From JAFAXD01 sp035472475 (GTDB taxonomy: Bacteria; Pseudomonadota; Alphaproteobacteria; Rhizobiales; Xanthobacteraceae), in the NCBI GenBank assembly GCA_035472475.1, contig DATIPA010000056.1, forward strand, positions 1 through 25,840: a stretch of DNA of 25,840 nt, read 5' to 3'. The notes beneath the pieces are model-generated. The model made no database searches, was not told where the DNA came from, and was given only the letters and a program-made list of their open reading frames with translations. Below are positions 13,638 through 21,749 of the stretch, piece by piece (position 1 is the stretch's first letter; each line of letters opens with the position of its first letter). The position numbers were made by a program, and so were the translations under genes.

Positions 13638-15557
13638 TTAGGCCAATTTCACAGTCTCGGCTTTGCCCTTGCCGATCGCCTCGAACACCTTGCTCACAAT
13701 GGCTTTGGCGTCGAGACCCGCCTTGGCGTACATGGCGGCCGGTGAATCCTGGTCTTGGAAGATGTCGGGCAACACCATGCTGCGCACCTTCAGGCCGCGG
13801 TCGAGCATGCCGGCTTCGGCGAGGCCGTGCAGCACGAACGATCCAAAGCCGCCAATCGCGCCTTCCTCGATCGTTACCAGCACCTCGTGCTCGCGCGCTA
13901 GCCTCAGTACGAGGTCGACATCAAGCGGCTTGGCGAAGCGCGCATCGGCGACCGTCGCCGACAGCCCGTACGCGGCGAGCTCGTCGGCCGCCTTCAGGCA
14001 TTCAGGAAGACGTGCGCCAAACGACAGCAGCGCGACCTTGTGGCCCTCGCGCAAAATACGGCCCTTGCCGATCTCGAGCGGTATGCCCTCGGCCGGAAGC
14101 GGGACGCCGATACCTTCGCCGCGTGGATAGCGAACGGCGCTCGGACGATCGTCGATCGCCGCCGCGGTCGCCACCATGTGGACGAGGTCGGCCTCGTCCG
14201 CAGCCGCCATGATGACGAAGCCCGGCAGGCAGCCGAGGTAAGCCACATCGAAGGCGCCGGCGTGGGTCGGTCCGTCCGCGCCAACGAGCCCGGCGCGATC
14301 CAGCGCAAAGCGCACCGGCAGCCGCTGGATTGCGACGTCGTGCACCACCTGATCGTAGGCGCGCTGCAGGAAGGTCGAATAGATCACCGCAAACGGCCGG
14401 AATCCTTCGGCGGCGAGGCCGGCCGCAAACGTGACGGCATGCTGCTCGGCAATGCCGACATCGAAACAGCGCGTCGGGAAACGCTTGCCGAAAGCATCCA
14501 AGCCGGTTCCGGACGGCATCGCGGCCGTGATCGCGATGATCTTTGGGTCCTTTTCGGCTTGCTTGATCAAGGCCTCGCCGAACACCTTGGTATAGGCGGG
14601 GGCGCGCGCGCTCGATTTGGCCTGCTGCCCGGTCGCAACGTCGAACTTCACCACGCCGTGGTATTTGTCGGCGGACGTTTCGGCCGGCGCATAGCCTTTG
14701 CCTTTCTTGGTCACGACATGGACCAGGATCGGGCCGTGCTTGGCGTCGCGCACGTTGCGCAGCACCGGCAACAGATGATCGATGTTGTGCCCATCGATCG
14801 GGCCGACGTAGTAGAAGCCAAGCTCCTCGAACAGCGTTCCGCCGGTCCAGAAACTGCGGGCGAACTCCTCGGCTTGCGCCGCCTTCTGCTCGAAGAACTT
14901 CGGCAGGTGATGGGCGAACTGTCGGCCGATTTCGCGCAGCGAGAGGTACGTGCGCCCCGAAATCAGCCGCGCCAGATAGCCCGACATGGCGCCGACCGGT
15001 GGCGCAATCGACATGTCATTGTCGTTGAGGATGACGATCAGGCGCGAATCCATCGCACCCGCGTTGTTCATGGCCTCGTAGGCCATGCCGGCCGACATCG
15101 CGCCGTCGCCGATTACGCAGACGACGTTGTTGGTCTGGCCGGCGAGGTCGCGTGCTACCGCCATGCCGAGCCCCGCCGAAATCGAGGTCGAGGCGTGCGC
15201 GGCGCCGAACGGGTCGTACTCGCTCTCGGCGCGCTTGGTGAAGCCGGAAAGGCCGCCGCCCTGGCGCAACGTGCGAATCCGGTCGCGACGACCGGTCAAA
15301 ATCTTGTGCGGATAGCACTGATGGCCGACGTCCCAGACCAGCCGATCGCGCGGCGTGTCGAACACGTGGTGCAAGGCGACGGTCAATTCGACCACGCCCA
15401 AGCCGGCACCGAGATGTCCGCCGGTCACAGCAACCGCATTGATCGTCTCTTGGCGCAGCTCATCCGCCAACTGCCGCAGCAACGAGGGGTCGAGGCGGCG
15501 TACATCATCCGGAGTGTGGACTTGATCAAGCAGGGGTGTTTGCGAGGAATGGGTCAA
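13638..15557 (-). CDS. dxs: 1-deoxy-D-xylulose-5-phosphate synthase
   Basis: The product is 639 residues, the normal length. It joins pyruvate and glyceraldehyde 3-phosphate with thiamine diphosphate, the first step of the MEP isoprenoid pathway, and also feeds thiamine and pyridoxal synthesis. Visible motifs: GGHLGAGLGVVELT with H48, HQCYPHK with H79, the thiamine-binding GDG (150-152) to NDN (178-180), and catalytic E371 in DVGIAEQHAV. DRAGLVGADGPTHAGAFD is the conserved pyrimidine-domain stretch. The start is a TTG at 15557, after a GGGA. The N-terminus it gives (THSSQTPLLDQVHTPDDVRRL) fits alphaproteobacterial Dxs, and no ATG fits nearby. Its 3' end is followed by a palindromic repeat. 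Confidence 0.96.
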   Translation of the reverse strand: MTHSSQTPLLDQVHTPDDVRRLDPSLLRQLADELRQETINAVAVTGGHLGAGLGVVELTVALHHVFDTPRDRLVWDVGHQCYPHKILTGRRDRIRTLRQGGGLSGFTKRAESEYDPFGAAHASTSISAGLGMAVARDLAGQTNNVVCVIGDGAMSAGMAYEAMNNAGAMDSRLIVILNDNDMSIAPPVGAMSGYLARLISGRTYLSLREIGRQFAHHLPKFFEQKAAQAEEFARSFWTGGTLFEELGFYYVGPIDGHNIDHLLPVLRNVRDAKHGPILVHVVTKKGKGYAPAETSADKYHGVVKFDVATGQQAKSSARAPAYTKVFGEALIKQAEKDPKIIAITAAMPSGTGLDAFGKRFPTRCFDVGIAEQHAVTFAAGLAAEGFRPFAVIYSTFLQRAYDQVVHDVAIQRLPVRFALDRAGLVGADGPTHAGAFDVAYLGCLPGFVIMAAADEADLVHMVATAAAIDDRPSAVRYPRGEGIGVPLPAEGIPLEIGKGRILREGHKVALLSFGARLPECLKAADELAAYGLSATVADARFAKPLDVDLVLRLAREHEVLVTIEEGAIGGFGSFVLHGLAEAGMLDRGLKVRSMVLPDIFQDQDSPAAMYAKAGLDAKAIVSKVFEAIGKGKAETVKLA

Positions 15558-15637
15558 TGTCGTTCCCAGCTGCCGGTGTTCTGTCGCTGTCGGGGGGTCG
15601 ATTTATAACACGACTACCCCATTCCGGGGAAAATTGA

Positions 15638-15699
15638 GCCGAAAACATGGCATGGTCGAGCGGCCGGCACCAGAGTGCTGTAATCGCCGGGTTTTCGGC
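15638..15699. repeat. Nested inverted repeat in the dxs-ligD intergenic region
   Basis: GCCGAAAAC (15638-15646) and GTTTTCGGC (15691-15699) are perfect 9-base arms 44 bases apart. Inside, CCGGC (15664-15668) and GCCGG (15686-15690) are also inverted, the latter directly abutting the right outer arm. The 243-base gap is shared by the divergent dxs and ligD promoters. This could be a regulator site or an extrudable hairpin. No other feature is seen in the gap apart from TTATAA-like sequence near 15603-15608. Confidence 0.4.
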
Positions 15700-15800
15700 G
15701 CTGGATGTCGCGAGGCGGCCGGAACCGCGTAATCGGGCCAGCGTTTCTTCGACTATTGGATATAAAAAGTGAGTCGGCCTTCAGCTAGAGGGCGATCAGC

Positions 15801-17420
15801 GTGGCGCTCAAGACCTACCGCAGCAAGCGCAGCTTTGACATAACGCCGGAACCGCGCGGACGCGTCGCGTCTGCGGCGGGCCACCGCTACGTGATCCAGA
15901 AGCACGCCGCGCGCCGCCTGCACTACGACCTGCGGCTCGAGCTCGGCGGCGTCATGAAGAGCTGGGCCGTCACCCGCGGCCCGAGCCTCGTGCCGGGCGA
16001 GAAGCGGCTCGCGGTTCACGTCGAGGACCACCCGATCGAGTACAACGCCTTCGAGGGCACGATCCCGAAAGGCCAATACGGGGGCGGCACGGTGATGATC
16101 TGGGACCGCGGCCGCTGGTATCCGGAAGGCGACCCCGAGCGGGGTTACCGCCAAGGCCGTCTCACGTTTCGGCTCGATGGCGAGAAGCTGCACGGCCACT
16201 GGTATCTGGTGCGCATGCATCGTCGCGCGGGCGAACGCCAGGATCCGTGGCTGCTGATCAAGGCTGATGACGACGCGGCGCGCTCGGCGCGGGCACCCGA
16301 CATCCTCGAAGAGGCGCCGTGGTCGACGGTCACCAAGCGGACGCTCGACGAGATCGCGCAAGGCAAGCCGGCGCGCAAGCGGCGCCCCGCTGTTGCAAAG
16401 ACTTCGATCAGACCGCCCGCTAAGCCGGCCAGGCGGAGCAAGCCGCGGAGCAAGGCCAAACCCGCCGCGGCAAGCAGGGCGCGCCGGTCGGCGCAGCCGG
16501 CGCGCCAGGCCGCCGCGGTAAAACGCTCGAAGGCGGTTGCGCGCAAGCCCGCGCGCGCGGCGCCGGCCGGACGCGCGGTCGAACTCACTCATCCGGACCG
16601 TGTCTACTGGGACGACGTCAGCGTCACGAAGCAGGAGCTTGCTGATTACTATCGCGATGTCTGGGACCGCATGGCGCCGCATGTTGTTGGCCGCCCGCTC
16701 GCGTTGTTGCGCTGCCCGGACGGCGCCAGCGGACAGTGCTTCTTTCAGAAGCACGCGCACGCGACCTTCAACCAGGGTCACATCGTGCGCCAGCGCAACC
16801 GGGGTGAAGGGCTCATCGCGATCGAGGATTTCGATGGCATGGTTGCACTCGTGCAGGCGGGCGTGCTCGAAGCCCACGTCTGGGGCTCGACGCTGGCGCG
16901 GATCGATGCGTGCGACCGCATGGTTTTCGACCTCGATCCGGGTCCGGGCGTTTCGCTTGCCGACGTGGTCGCCGCCACCAAGGAGACGGGCGCGCGCCTG
17001 GCGGCGTTCAAGCTCGAGAGCTTCGTCAAAACGACGGGCGGAAAAGGGTTTCACGTGATGGTGCCGCTTAATCCCGCGTCGTGGGACGCGGTGCGCGAGT
17101 TCGCGCACGCGCTGGCGCGCGCGATGGAGGCGGACGCGCCCGGCCGCTACATCTCCAAAATGACCAAGAGCGAGCGCAAGGGCCGCATCTTCATCGACTA
17201 CTTGCGCAACGGCCGTGGCGCGACCTCGGTCGCGGCCTATTCGACCCGCGCACGCGCCGGTGCGCCGGTGTCGACGCCGATCGATTGGAGCGAGCTCAAC
17301 GCCCGGCTTGCCCCCGACAAGTTCACCGTGCGCAACCTGCACCAGCGCCTGGCGCGCCTGCGCCACGATCCGTGGCGCGACCTTTCGCGGATCAGGCAGA
17401 AGCTGCCGAGCGTGAAGTAA
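15801..17420 (+). CDS. ligD: LigD-like end-joining protein: 3'-phosphoesterase and polymerase domains, no ligase domain
   Basis: The product is 539 residues. The N-terminal phosphoesterase domain (about 5-160) has its catalytic-type residues: H35, H41-x-D43-x-R45 (HYDLRLE), H77 and Y81 (DHPIEY). A basic Lys/Arg/Ala/Pro linker spans about 185-258. The primase-like polymerase domain (about 259-539) has ELTHPDRVYW, the metal-binding D377-x-D379 in FDLDPGPG, TTGGKGFHVMVPL (411-423), and DYLRNGRGATSVAAYSTRAR. The ATP-dependent ligase domain that separates these domains in common bacterial LigD is absent: no KxDG nucleotidyltransferase motif is present. There is no frameshift, so this looks like an established domain arrangement. 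It may process and fill DNA ends with Ku and another ligase; no ku lies in this window. The GTG at 15801 follows GAGGG. Confidence 0.92.
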   Translation: MALKTYRSKRSFDITPEPRGRVASAAGHRYVIQKHAARRLHYDLRLELGGVMKSWAVTRGPSLVPGEKRLAVHVEDHPIEYNAFEGTIPKGQYGGGTVMIWDRGRWYPEGDPERGYRQGRLTFRLDGEKLHGHWYLVRMHRRAGERQDPWLLIKADDDAARSARAPDILEEAPWSTVTKRTLDEIAQGKPARKRRPAVAKTSIRPPAKPARRSKPRSKAKPAAASRARRSAQPARQAAAVKRSKAVARKPARAAPAGRAVELTHPDRVYWDDVSVTKQELADYYRDVWDRMAPHVVGRPLALLRCPDGASGQCFFQKHAHATFNQGHIVRQRNRGEGLIAIEDFDGMVALVQAGVLEAHVWGSTLARIDACDRMVFDLDPGPGVSLADVVAATKETGARLAAFKLESFVKTTGGKGFHVMVPLNPASWDAVREFAHALARAMEADAPGRYISKMTKSERKGRIFIDYLRNGRGATSVAAYSTRARAGAPVSTPIDWSELNARLAPDKFTVRNLHQRLARLRHDPWRDLSRIRQKLPSVK

Positions 17421-17432
17421 CTGCTCGGATTA

Positions 17433-19127
17433 TCAGCGGCTCACCACCACGTCGAGGATCGCGGTCTTGCCCTTCTTGTTGGCGGCGAGCGCGCTTTTGA
17501 TCGCGGCTTTGAGCTCGGCCGGTTTCTCGACGCGCTGACCGTGCAGGCCGAAGGGCTTGCCGAGTTCGTCGTAGCGCGGACCGTCGATCTTCACGCCGTA
17601 GAGATAGTCCGCGTGCGCGGCCGCTCCGTCCGGGTAGTGGTGCACGTGCCCCATCATCATGGCGCGGTACATCTTGTTGTTGAGCACGATGATGGTGATT
17701 GGAAGGTCGTGCTGTTTTGATGCGCCGAGCGCCTGCACGATCGGGTTGTAGAGAAACGTTCCGTCGCCGACGATCAGCGCCACCGGCCGTTCCGGCGCGG
17801 CGAGTTTGACTCCGAGCGCGAGCCCGATGCCCTGGCCGAGACCGCCCGACCCGCGGAAGAAGCTCTGCGGCACGTGGATCGGCAGGTGCTGGCGCACCAT
17901 AAACGCAGCGGTGATGCTCTCGTCGACGTAAATCGTATCGCGCGGCATCACTTCGCCGAGCGTCGCAAACAGGGTGACCGGATCGATCACGTCGTCGGAG
18001 GCAACTTTGCGCTCCTCGGCCTTGAGCGCCGCCATCACCTTCTCGTGCTCGCGGGTCCAGTATTCGCGCTGCTCCTTCACGCGCTTGGGGTCGAGGCCGT
18101 CGCGCACCGCCTTGGTCAGCAGCCGGAGCGAAGTTGCGACGTCACCTTCCAGATAGGCGTCGGCGTGCTGGTTCTGATGTACCATGTGGCCCTTGAACGG
18201 CGTGTCGTGAACCATGACGATCTTGCCGGCGGTCGGGCGCTTGTGAGGCGGGTACCAGGGCGCCCGCGCGCTCACCAGCAACACCGGATCGGCGTCGCGC
18301 ACATAGTCGTAGTTGGCTACCCCGAGATAGAGCGGATGATCGGTCGGGAAGTTGGCGAGCGTCGCATTGCGCCCGCCGATCACCGGGATCGCGAGTGCGT
18401 CGGCGAATTCGACCAGCGCTTTGAAGGCTTCTGGATCGCGCCCCGCGGCTTCGGTGACGATGACGGGCCGCTTGCCGTTGCGGATCATGGCCGCGATCCG
18501 TTCGATGTCCTCGGGCGGTGCCTGCAGCTTCGGGGCCGGCGGCACGTCGCGGCTCGCGCTCTCCGGCGGGGTCCAATCGTGCAGCATGTGCTCAAGCGGA
18601 ACGTTGAGATAGATCGGGCCCATTGGAGAGCGCTGCGCCATTTCGCCGGCGCGCACCACCATGTCGTACAGGGTGTACGGGCTGGTGACGGTTCTGGCCC
18701 ATTTGGTCACCGGTTCGAGCAGGCGCTCGTTGCCGCCGATGCTGAGCCCGCCGTACCACTGCGGCTCGATGTCGAGGTTCGGATCCTCACCGAGGCTCTG
18801 CGATTCCCCCGACATGACGATCATTGGAACCTCGGCCTGCAGGGCGCCGTGAATTCCCATGCTGCCCTGCAGGAGGCCGACGCCGGCATGCAGCAGCACC
18901 GCCTGCGGCCGCCCGGTCATCAGCGTGTAACCGCTCGCCATGTTGACGGCGAGCGTCTCGTGCCAGGATTCGATGAAGGTCGGGCCTGGGCGCTTTTCGG
19001 TCTTCTGTCGCGTCAGGGCTTCCCACACCGGCGACCATTCCGAGCCCGGCGAGGACATGATGTAGTCGACCCGAAGTTTTCGAAGCGCCTCCACGATCGC
19101 TTCGCCGCCGTCGACGTAGTTTCGCAT
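17433..19127 (-). CDS. Thiamine-diphosphate-dependent enzyme of the acetolactate synthase/decarboxylase superfamily
   Basis: The product is 564 residues with the three-domain layout of this superfamily. The pyrimidine-binding domain has YIMSSPGSEW and the cofactor-activating glutamate E57 in ESWHETLAVNMASGY. A central domain covers about 190-330 (KRPVIVTEAAGRDPEAFKAL). The C-terminal pyrophosphate-binding domain shows GDGTFLYN followed about 25 residues later by NNKMY. The reaction is carboligation or decarboxylation of a 2-oxo acid. I cannot name the substrate. It is not a clear IlvB, because there is no adjacent small subunit. The ATG at 19127 has GGAGG 5 bases upstream and removes 28 unlikely residues. 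It converges with ligD, with 12 bases between them. Confidence 0.88.
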   Translation of the reverse strand: MRNYVDGGEAIVEALRKLRVDYIMSSPGSEWSPVWEALTRQKTEKRPGPTFIESWHETLAVNMASGYTLMTGRPQAVLLHAGVGLLQGSMGIHGALQAEVPMIVMSGESQSLGEDPNLDIEPQWYGGLSIGGNERLLEPVTKWARTVTSPYTLYDMVVRAGEMAQRSPMGPIYLNVPLEHMLHDWTPPESASRDVPPAPKLQAPPEDIERIAAMIRNGKRPVIVTEAAGRDPEAFKALVEFADALAIPVIGGRNATLANFPTDHPLYLGVANYDYVRDADPVLLVSARAPWYPPHKRPTAGKIVMVHDTPFKGHMVHQNQHADAYLEGDVATSLRLLTKAVRDGLDPKRVKEQREYWTREHEKVMAALKAEERKVASDDVIDPVTLFATLGEVMPRDTIYVDESITAAFMVRQHLPIHVPQSFFRGSGGLGQGIGLALGVKLAAPERPVALIVGDGTFLYNPIVQALGASKQHDLPITIIVLNNKMYRAMMMGHVHHYPDGAAAHADYLYGVKIDGPRYDELGKPFGLHGQRVEKPAELKAAIKSALAANKKGKTAILDVVVSR

Positions 19128-19241
19128 CGCTTCCTCCGCGTTATTGCCTGGCCGGGACCATTGTGCGCCGATCTTATACGCTCCCAAGGCCCGGGCTCCA
19201 GAGCGCGCCATGAATTTCGAACGTGCTCTAATTTCATATCT

Positions 19242-19272
19242 GATTGGGGGGCGATCCGGCCCCGCCCCAATC
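19242..19272. promoter_or_regulatory. GC-flanked dyad between divergent genes
   Basis: GATTGGGG (19242-19249) and CCCCAATC (19265-19272) are perfect 8-base inverted arms with a 15-base centre. It stands about midway between the thiamine-diphosphate enzyme start (19127) and the hydrolase start (19377). It could be an operator for one or both genes, or a weak hairpin. A second weak inverted pair (GAGCGCG...ACGTGCTC, 19201-19228) lies beside it. Nothing else is seen in this 249-base gap. Confidence 0.4.
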
Positions 19273-19376
19273 GGGATGGTGGGTGAACCTGGATCCGGTG
19301 GGCGCGGGAATTCGCCGCCGGGCGCGTTGACGCCCTCGCGCGATTATTGCAAACGAGCGATGGAACGGACGGATCG

Positions 19377-20612
19377 ATGGTGCTCAAACGACACGTTTTC
19401 TTTATCGCCGGCTTCGATCCCTTCGATGTCCCGGCGCTGCACCGGCGCTTTCGGCGCGAGGCGAAGACGTTCGAAAAGACCTGGAACGTCCGCGCCGTAG
19501 TGTCCGAGCTCGGCGGCGAGCCCATGGAACAATGGGGGGTGAGCGCGAGCGGCCCGAATTGGTCGACGCAGGTGATCTACGAACAGCTCGCCTGGCACGA
19601 CATCGTGCTTGCCGATCTCGCCGGTCCCGTGCTGCCGCGGCTGCGCGCCGGGGTCGAGACCTTCTGGGATTTTCTCGTCTCCGGCACGGTGTTTCGCTAT
19701 TTCCGCGCTAATTATCGCTACGGGTTGTTTTTTCTTGTTCCGTTCGCGGACCTCGCGCTGTTCGCGCTCCTCGCGCTGATTGCGAGCGTGCTGATCGCGC
19801 AACGGCTGCCGGTCGCGCCCGCGCTCGCCGTGCTCGCCGGAATCATCATGGTGCCTGCGCTGTTCGCGTTGCTGCTGCGCTGGCCGGGCCGGCGCTGGCG
19901 CGTCACCCAGGGGCTCGCCGACTGGACCACGCCGCTTGACTATATGTATGGTCGGCGTCCTGACCTCGACGCCCGCATCGACGCGTTTGCGCAACGGTTG
20001 CTCGCCTGCGTGCGCCGGGCCGAGGCCGACGAGATTCTGGTCGTCGGCCACAGTCTCGGCGCCATCATCGCGGTCGACATGCTGTCGCGCGCGCTCGCGA
20101 TCAATCCGCAACTTGGACGCAGCGGGCCGTCGGTTTGTTTCCTCACCATCGGCGCCACCGTGCCGAAGCTGACGCTGCATCCGGCGGCGCTGCGGCTGCG
20201 CGCCTGCTCGGAGAAGATCGCGGCCACCGACCAGATTACCTGGGGCGAGTTTCAGACCCGGCAGGATCCGATCAGCTTCTACTACTTCGATCCGGTGCGA
20301 CTGGTTCCGTTCAAGGGCAACGCCAGCGGCAGCGGCAAACCGCATATCCGTGTCATCAACTTCTGGGATCTGGTCGAGCCCGCCAAGATGAAGCGCATCG
20401 CGTGGAAATTCATGCGCATCCACTACCAGTTCGTGATGGCCGCGGAGCGGCGCGGGACCTACGACTTCTTCATGCTGATCTGCGGGCCGGCGCCGTTCGC
20501 GCGCTCGATCTGGGCGCCCGGCGGGTGTGCCGAACTGGTCGGTGCGGACGGTACTTATCTGGACGAGCGAACACCCGCGCCCGCGCGCCGTCTCGCCACG
20601 GATGTTTCATGA
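19377..20612 (+). CDS. Membrane-associated alpha/beta hydrolase
   Basis: The product is 411 residues. It opens with the strand HVFFIAGFDPFD. Two adjacent membrane segments follow at about 117-141 and 146-168. After them come the nucleophile elbow GHSLG with S226 in ILVVGHSLGAIIAVDML, and later the YYFDPVRLVPF and VINFWDLVEP segments. The nucleophile motif and fold order point to a lipase or esterase-like hydrolase, but the substrate is unknown. The membrane pair between the first strand and the elbow suggests action at the inner membrane. The ATG at 19377 is preceded by a modest GGA-containing site; a start at 19347 is less likely. Its stop overlaps the next gene's ATG by 4 bases. Confidence 0.82.
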   Translation: MVLKRHVFFIAGFDPFDVPALHRRFRREAKTFEKTWNVRAVVSELGGEPMEQWGVSASGPNWSTQVIYEQLAWHDIVLADLAGPVLPRLRAGVETFWDFLVSGTVFRYFRANYRYGLFFLVPFADLALFALLALIASVLIAQRLPVAPALAVLAGIIMVPALFALLLRWPGRRWRVTQGLADWTTPLDYMYGRRPDLDARIDAFAQRLLACVRRAEADEILVVGHSLGAIIAVDMLSRALAINPQLGRSGPSVCFLTIGATVPKLTLHPAALRLRACSEKIAATDQITWGEFQTRQDPISFYYFDPVRLVPFKGNASGSGKPHIRVINFWDLVEPAKMKRIAWKFMRIHYQFVMAAERRGTYDFFMLICGPAPFARSIWAPGGCAELVGADGTYLDERTPAPARRLATDVS

Positions 20613-21193
20613 CACTGGCGGCCGCCAAGCTGATTTGGGCGTTCGGCTGCATTGCCTGGTTCATCATTCGCTACCCACACCAGCGCCGCGCGCGCAAGAC
20701 GCCGGTGGCGCAGCGCGCCGCGCGGTTGCGCGAACGTATGCTGCTGATGATCTCATCCTGCGGGTTGGGCGTGGTGCCGCTGATCTATGTGCTGACCGAC
20801 GAGCCGCGCTTTGCGAACTTCCCGTTCCAGCCCGTGCTCGGGTTCGCCGGCACCGTCGTGTTCGCGGCCGCGCTCGCGCTGTTCTACCGCATCCACCGCG
20901 AGCTCGGCCGGTCGTGGTCGGTGACGCTCGAGCTCCGCGATCAGCACGTGCTGGTGACCGACGGACTTTACCGGCATCTGCGCCACCCGATGTACTCGGC
21001 GTTCTGGCTGTGGGCGCTGGCGCAGGCGCTGCTGCTGCCGAACTGGATCGCGGGGCCCGCTGGCCTCGTCGGCTTCGGCATCTTGTTCTTCTGCCGGGTC
21101 GGGGCCGAGGAGCGCATGATGCTGGCCGAGTTCGGCGACGACTACCGTGCCTACATAGCCCGCACCAAGCGGATCATCCCGGGAATCTATTGA
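20609..21193 (+). CDS. Isoprenylcysteine carboxylmethyltransferase-family membrane protein
   Basis: The product is 194 residues with about four to five hydrophobic segments. The C-terminal family signature is present: VTDGLYRHLRHPMYS (117-130), a membrane segment, then EERMMLAEFGDDYRAYIARTKRIIPGI (from 167), as in ICMT and phospholipid methyltransferase-like proteins that bind S-adenosylmethionine at the membrane. Bacteria lack prenylated CaaX proteins, so a small or lipid-like methyl acceptor is more likely. The ATG overlaps the hydrolase stop as ATGA, so the two products are coupled and probably work together at the membrane. A larger frame upstream is only read-through in another frame of the hydrolase gene. 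Confidence 0.87.
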   Translation: MTLAAAKLIWAFGCIAWFIIRYPHQRRARKTPVAQRAARLRERMLLMISSCGLGVVPLIYVLTDEPRFANFPFQPVLGFAGTVVFAAALALFYRIHRELGRSWSVTLELRDQHVLVTDGLYRHLRHPMYSAFWLWALAQALLLPNWIAGPAGLVGFGILFFCRVGAEERMMLAEFGDDYRAYIARTKRIIPGIY

Positions 21194-21239
21194 GGGTTTT
21201 ATTCTCAGAAGGGCGCCGGGTAGGGGCTGCGGCTCCGCC

Positions 21240-21355
21240 TTGGATGAGAATTCGGGGCCTTTGGATGAGAATTTGACGGCCGTTTTCTCATCCAAGCAAG
21301 CATTTGATCACGCAGCGTTTTAGCCTGTACGGGGTTGGATCAGAATTTGAGCGCC
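21240..21355. repeat. Cluster of 21-base direct repeats with an inverted copy
   Basis: Units beginning TTGGATGAGAATT occur at 21240-21260 and 21261-21281, in perfect tandem with a 21-base period. A third unit at 21335-21355 begins TTGGATCAGAATT. A core in the opposite direction (TTCTCATCCAA, 21285-21295) pairs perfectly with 21261-21271 around a 13-base loop. The 220-base gap lies between convergent genes, so the hairpin may end transcription; the direct repeats are not explained by that. Nothing else is seen in this gap. Confidence 0.6.
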
Positions 21356-21413
21356 TGACATGGGGAGGTACTATGGGAGCAATTGGCTAAGCCGCCGGCG
21401 CAGGAAGAAAAAC

Positions 21414-21692
21414 CTATCCAACGTCCAAGGGCTCGGTGCCCTTCGGTTTGCCGGAGCTGTCGAGCGTAATCTTTTCGACCCGTGCCTCGGCCTGGCGCAG
21501 CAGGTCCTCGCAGCGGCGCTTGAGCGCCTCGCCGCGCTCATAGATCGCGACCGACTCCTCGAGCGGCACCTTACCTTCCTCGAGCCGTTTGACGATCGAC
21601 TCCAATTCCTCGATCGCCTTCTCGAAGCTCAACCGCCTCACATCCGCATGGTCGTTCTCGGTCACGCCGAACACCTCATGATTCGAATCCAT
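21414..21692 (-). CDS. xseB: Exodeoxyribonuclease VII small subunit
   Basis: The product is 92 residues. The core LSFEKAIEELESIVKRLEEG and VPLEESVAIYERGEALKRRC is the XseB helical hairpin that binds XseA, the nuclease subunit; the complex degrades single-stranded DNA. xseA is not in the window. The ATG at 21692 gives a length near the usual 80-90 residues. An upstream ATG at 21743, 6 bases after the deacetylase stop and with GAGGG 9 bases before it, would give 109 residues and tight coupling, so the start is not settled. It is the last gene of the minus-strand run. Confidence 0.93.
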   Translation of the reverse strand: MDSNHEVFGVTENDHADVRRLSFEKAIEELESIVKRLEEGKVPLEESVAIYERGEALKRRCEDLLRQAEARVEKITLDSSGKPKGTEPLDVG

Positions 21693-21749
21693 TGTAGCGC
21701 GGAAGCGCGGCCAATGCGCCGCGGCCAGCACGCCGTGAAGCATTCATAT

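Noticed and set aside
14040..15608. 522-residue plus-strand open frame opposite dxs
   Set aside because: Same GC-driven shadow effect: no motif, no ribosome site, and dxs is complete on the other strand.
15753..17366. 537-residue minus-strand open frame opposite ligD
   Set aside because: It is antisense to a gene with intact catalytic motifs. The product is Arg/Ala/His-rich with no recognisable domain. High GC at third positions removes stop codons on the opposite strand.
17874..19286. 470-residue plus-strand open frame opposite the thiamine-diphosphate enzyme
   Set aside because: Low-complexity Arg/His-rich translation without domains; antisense shadow.
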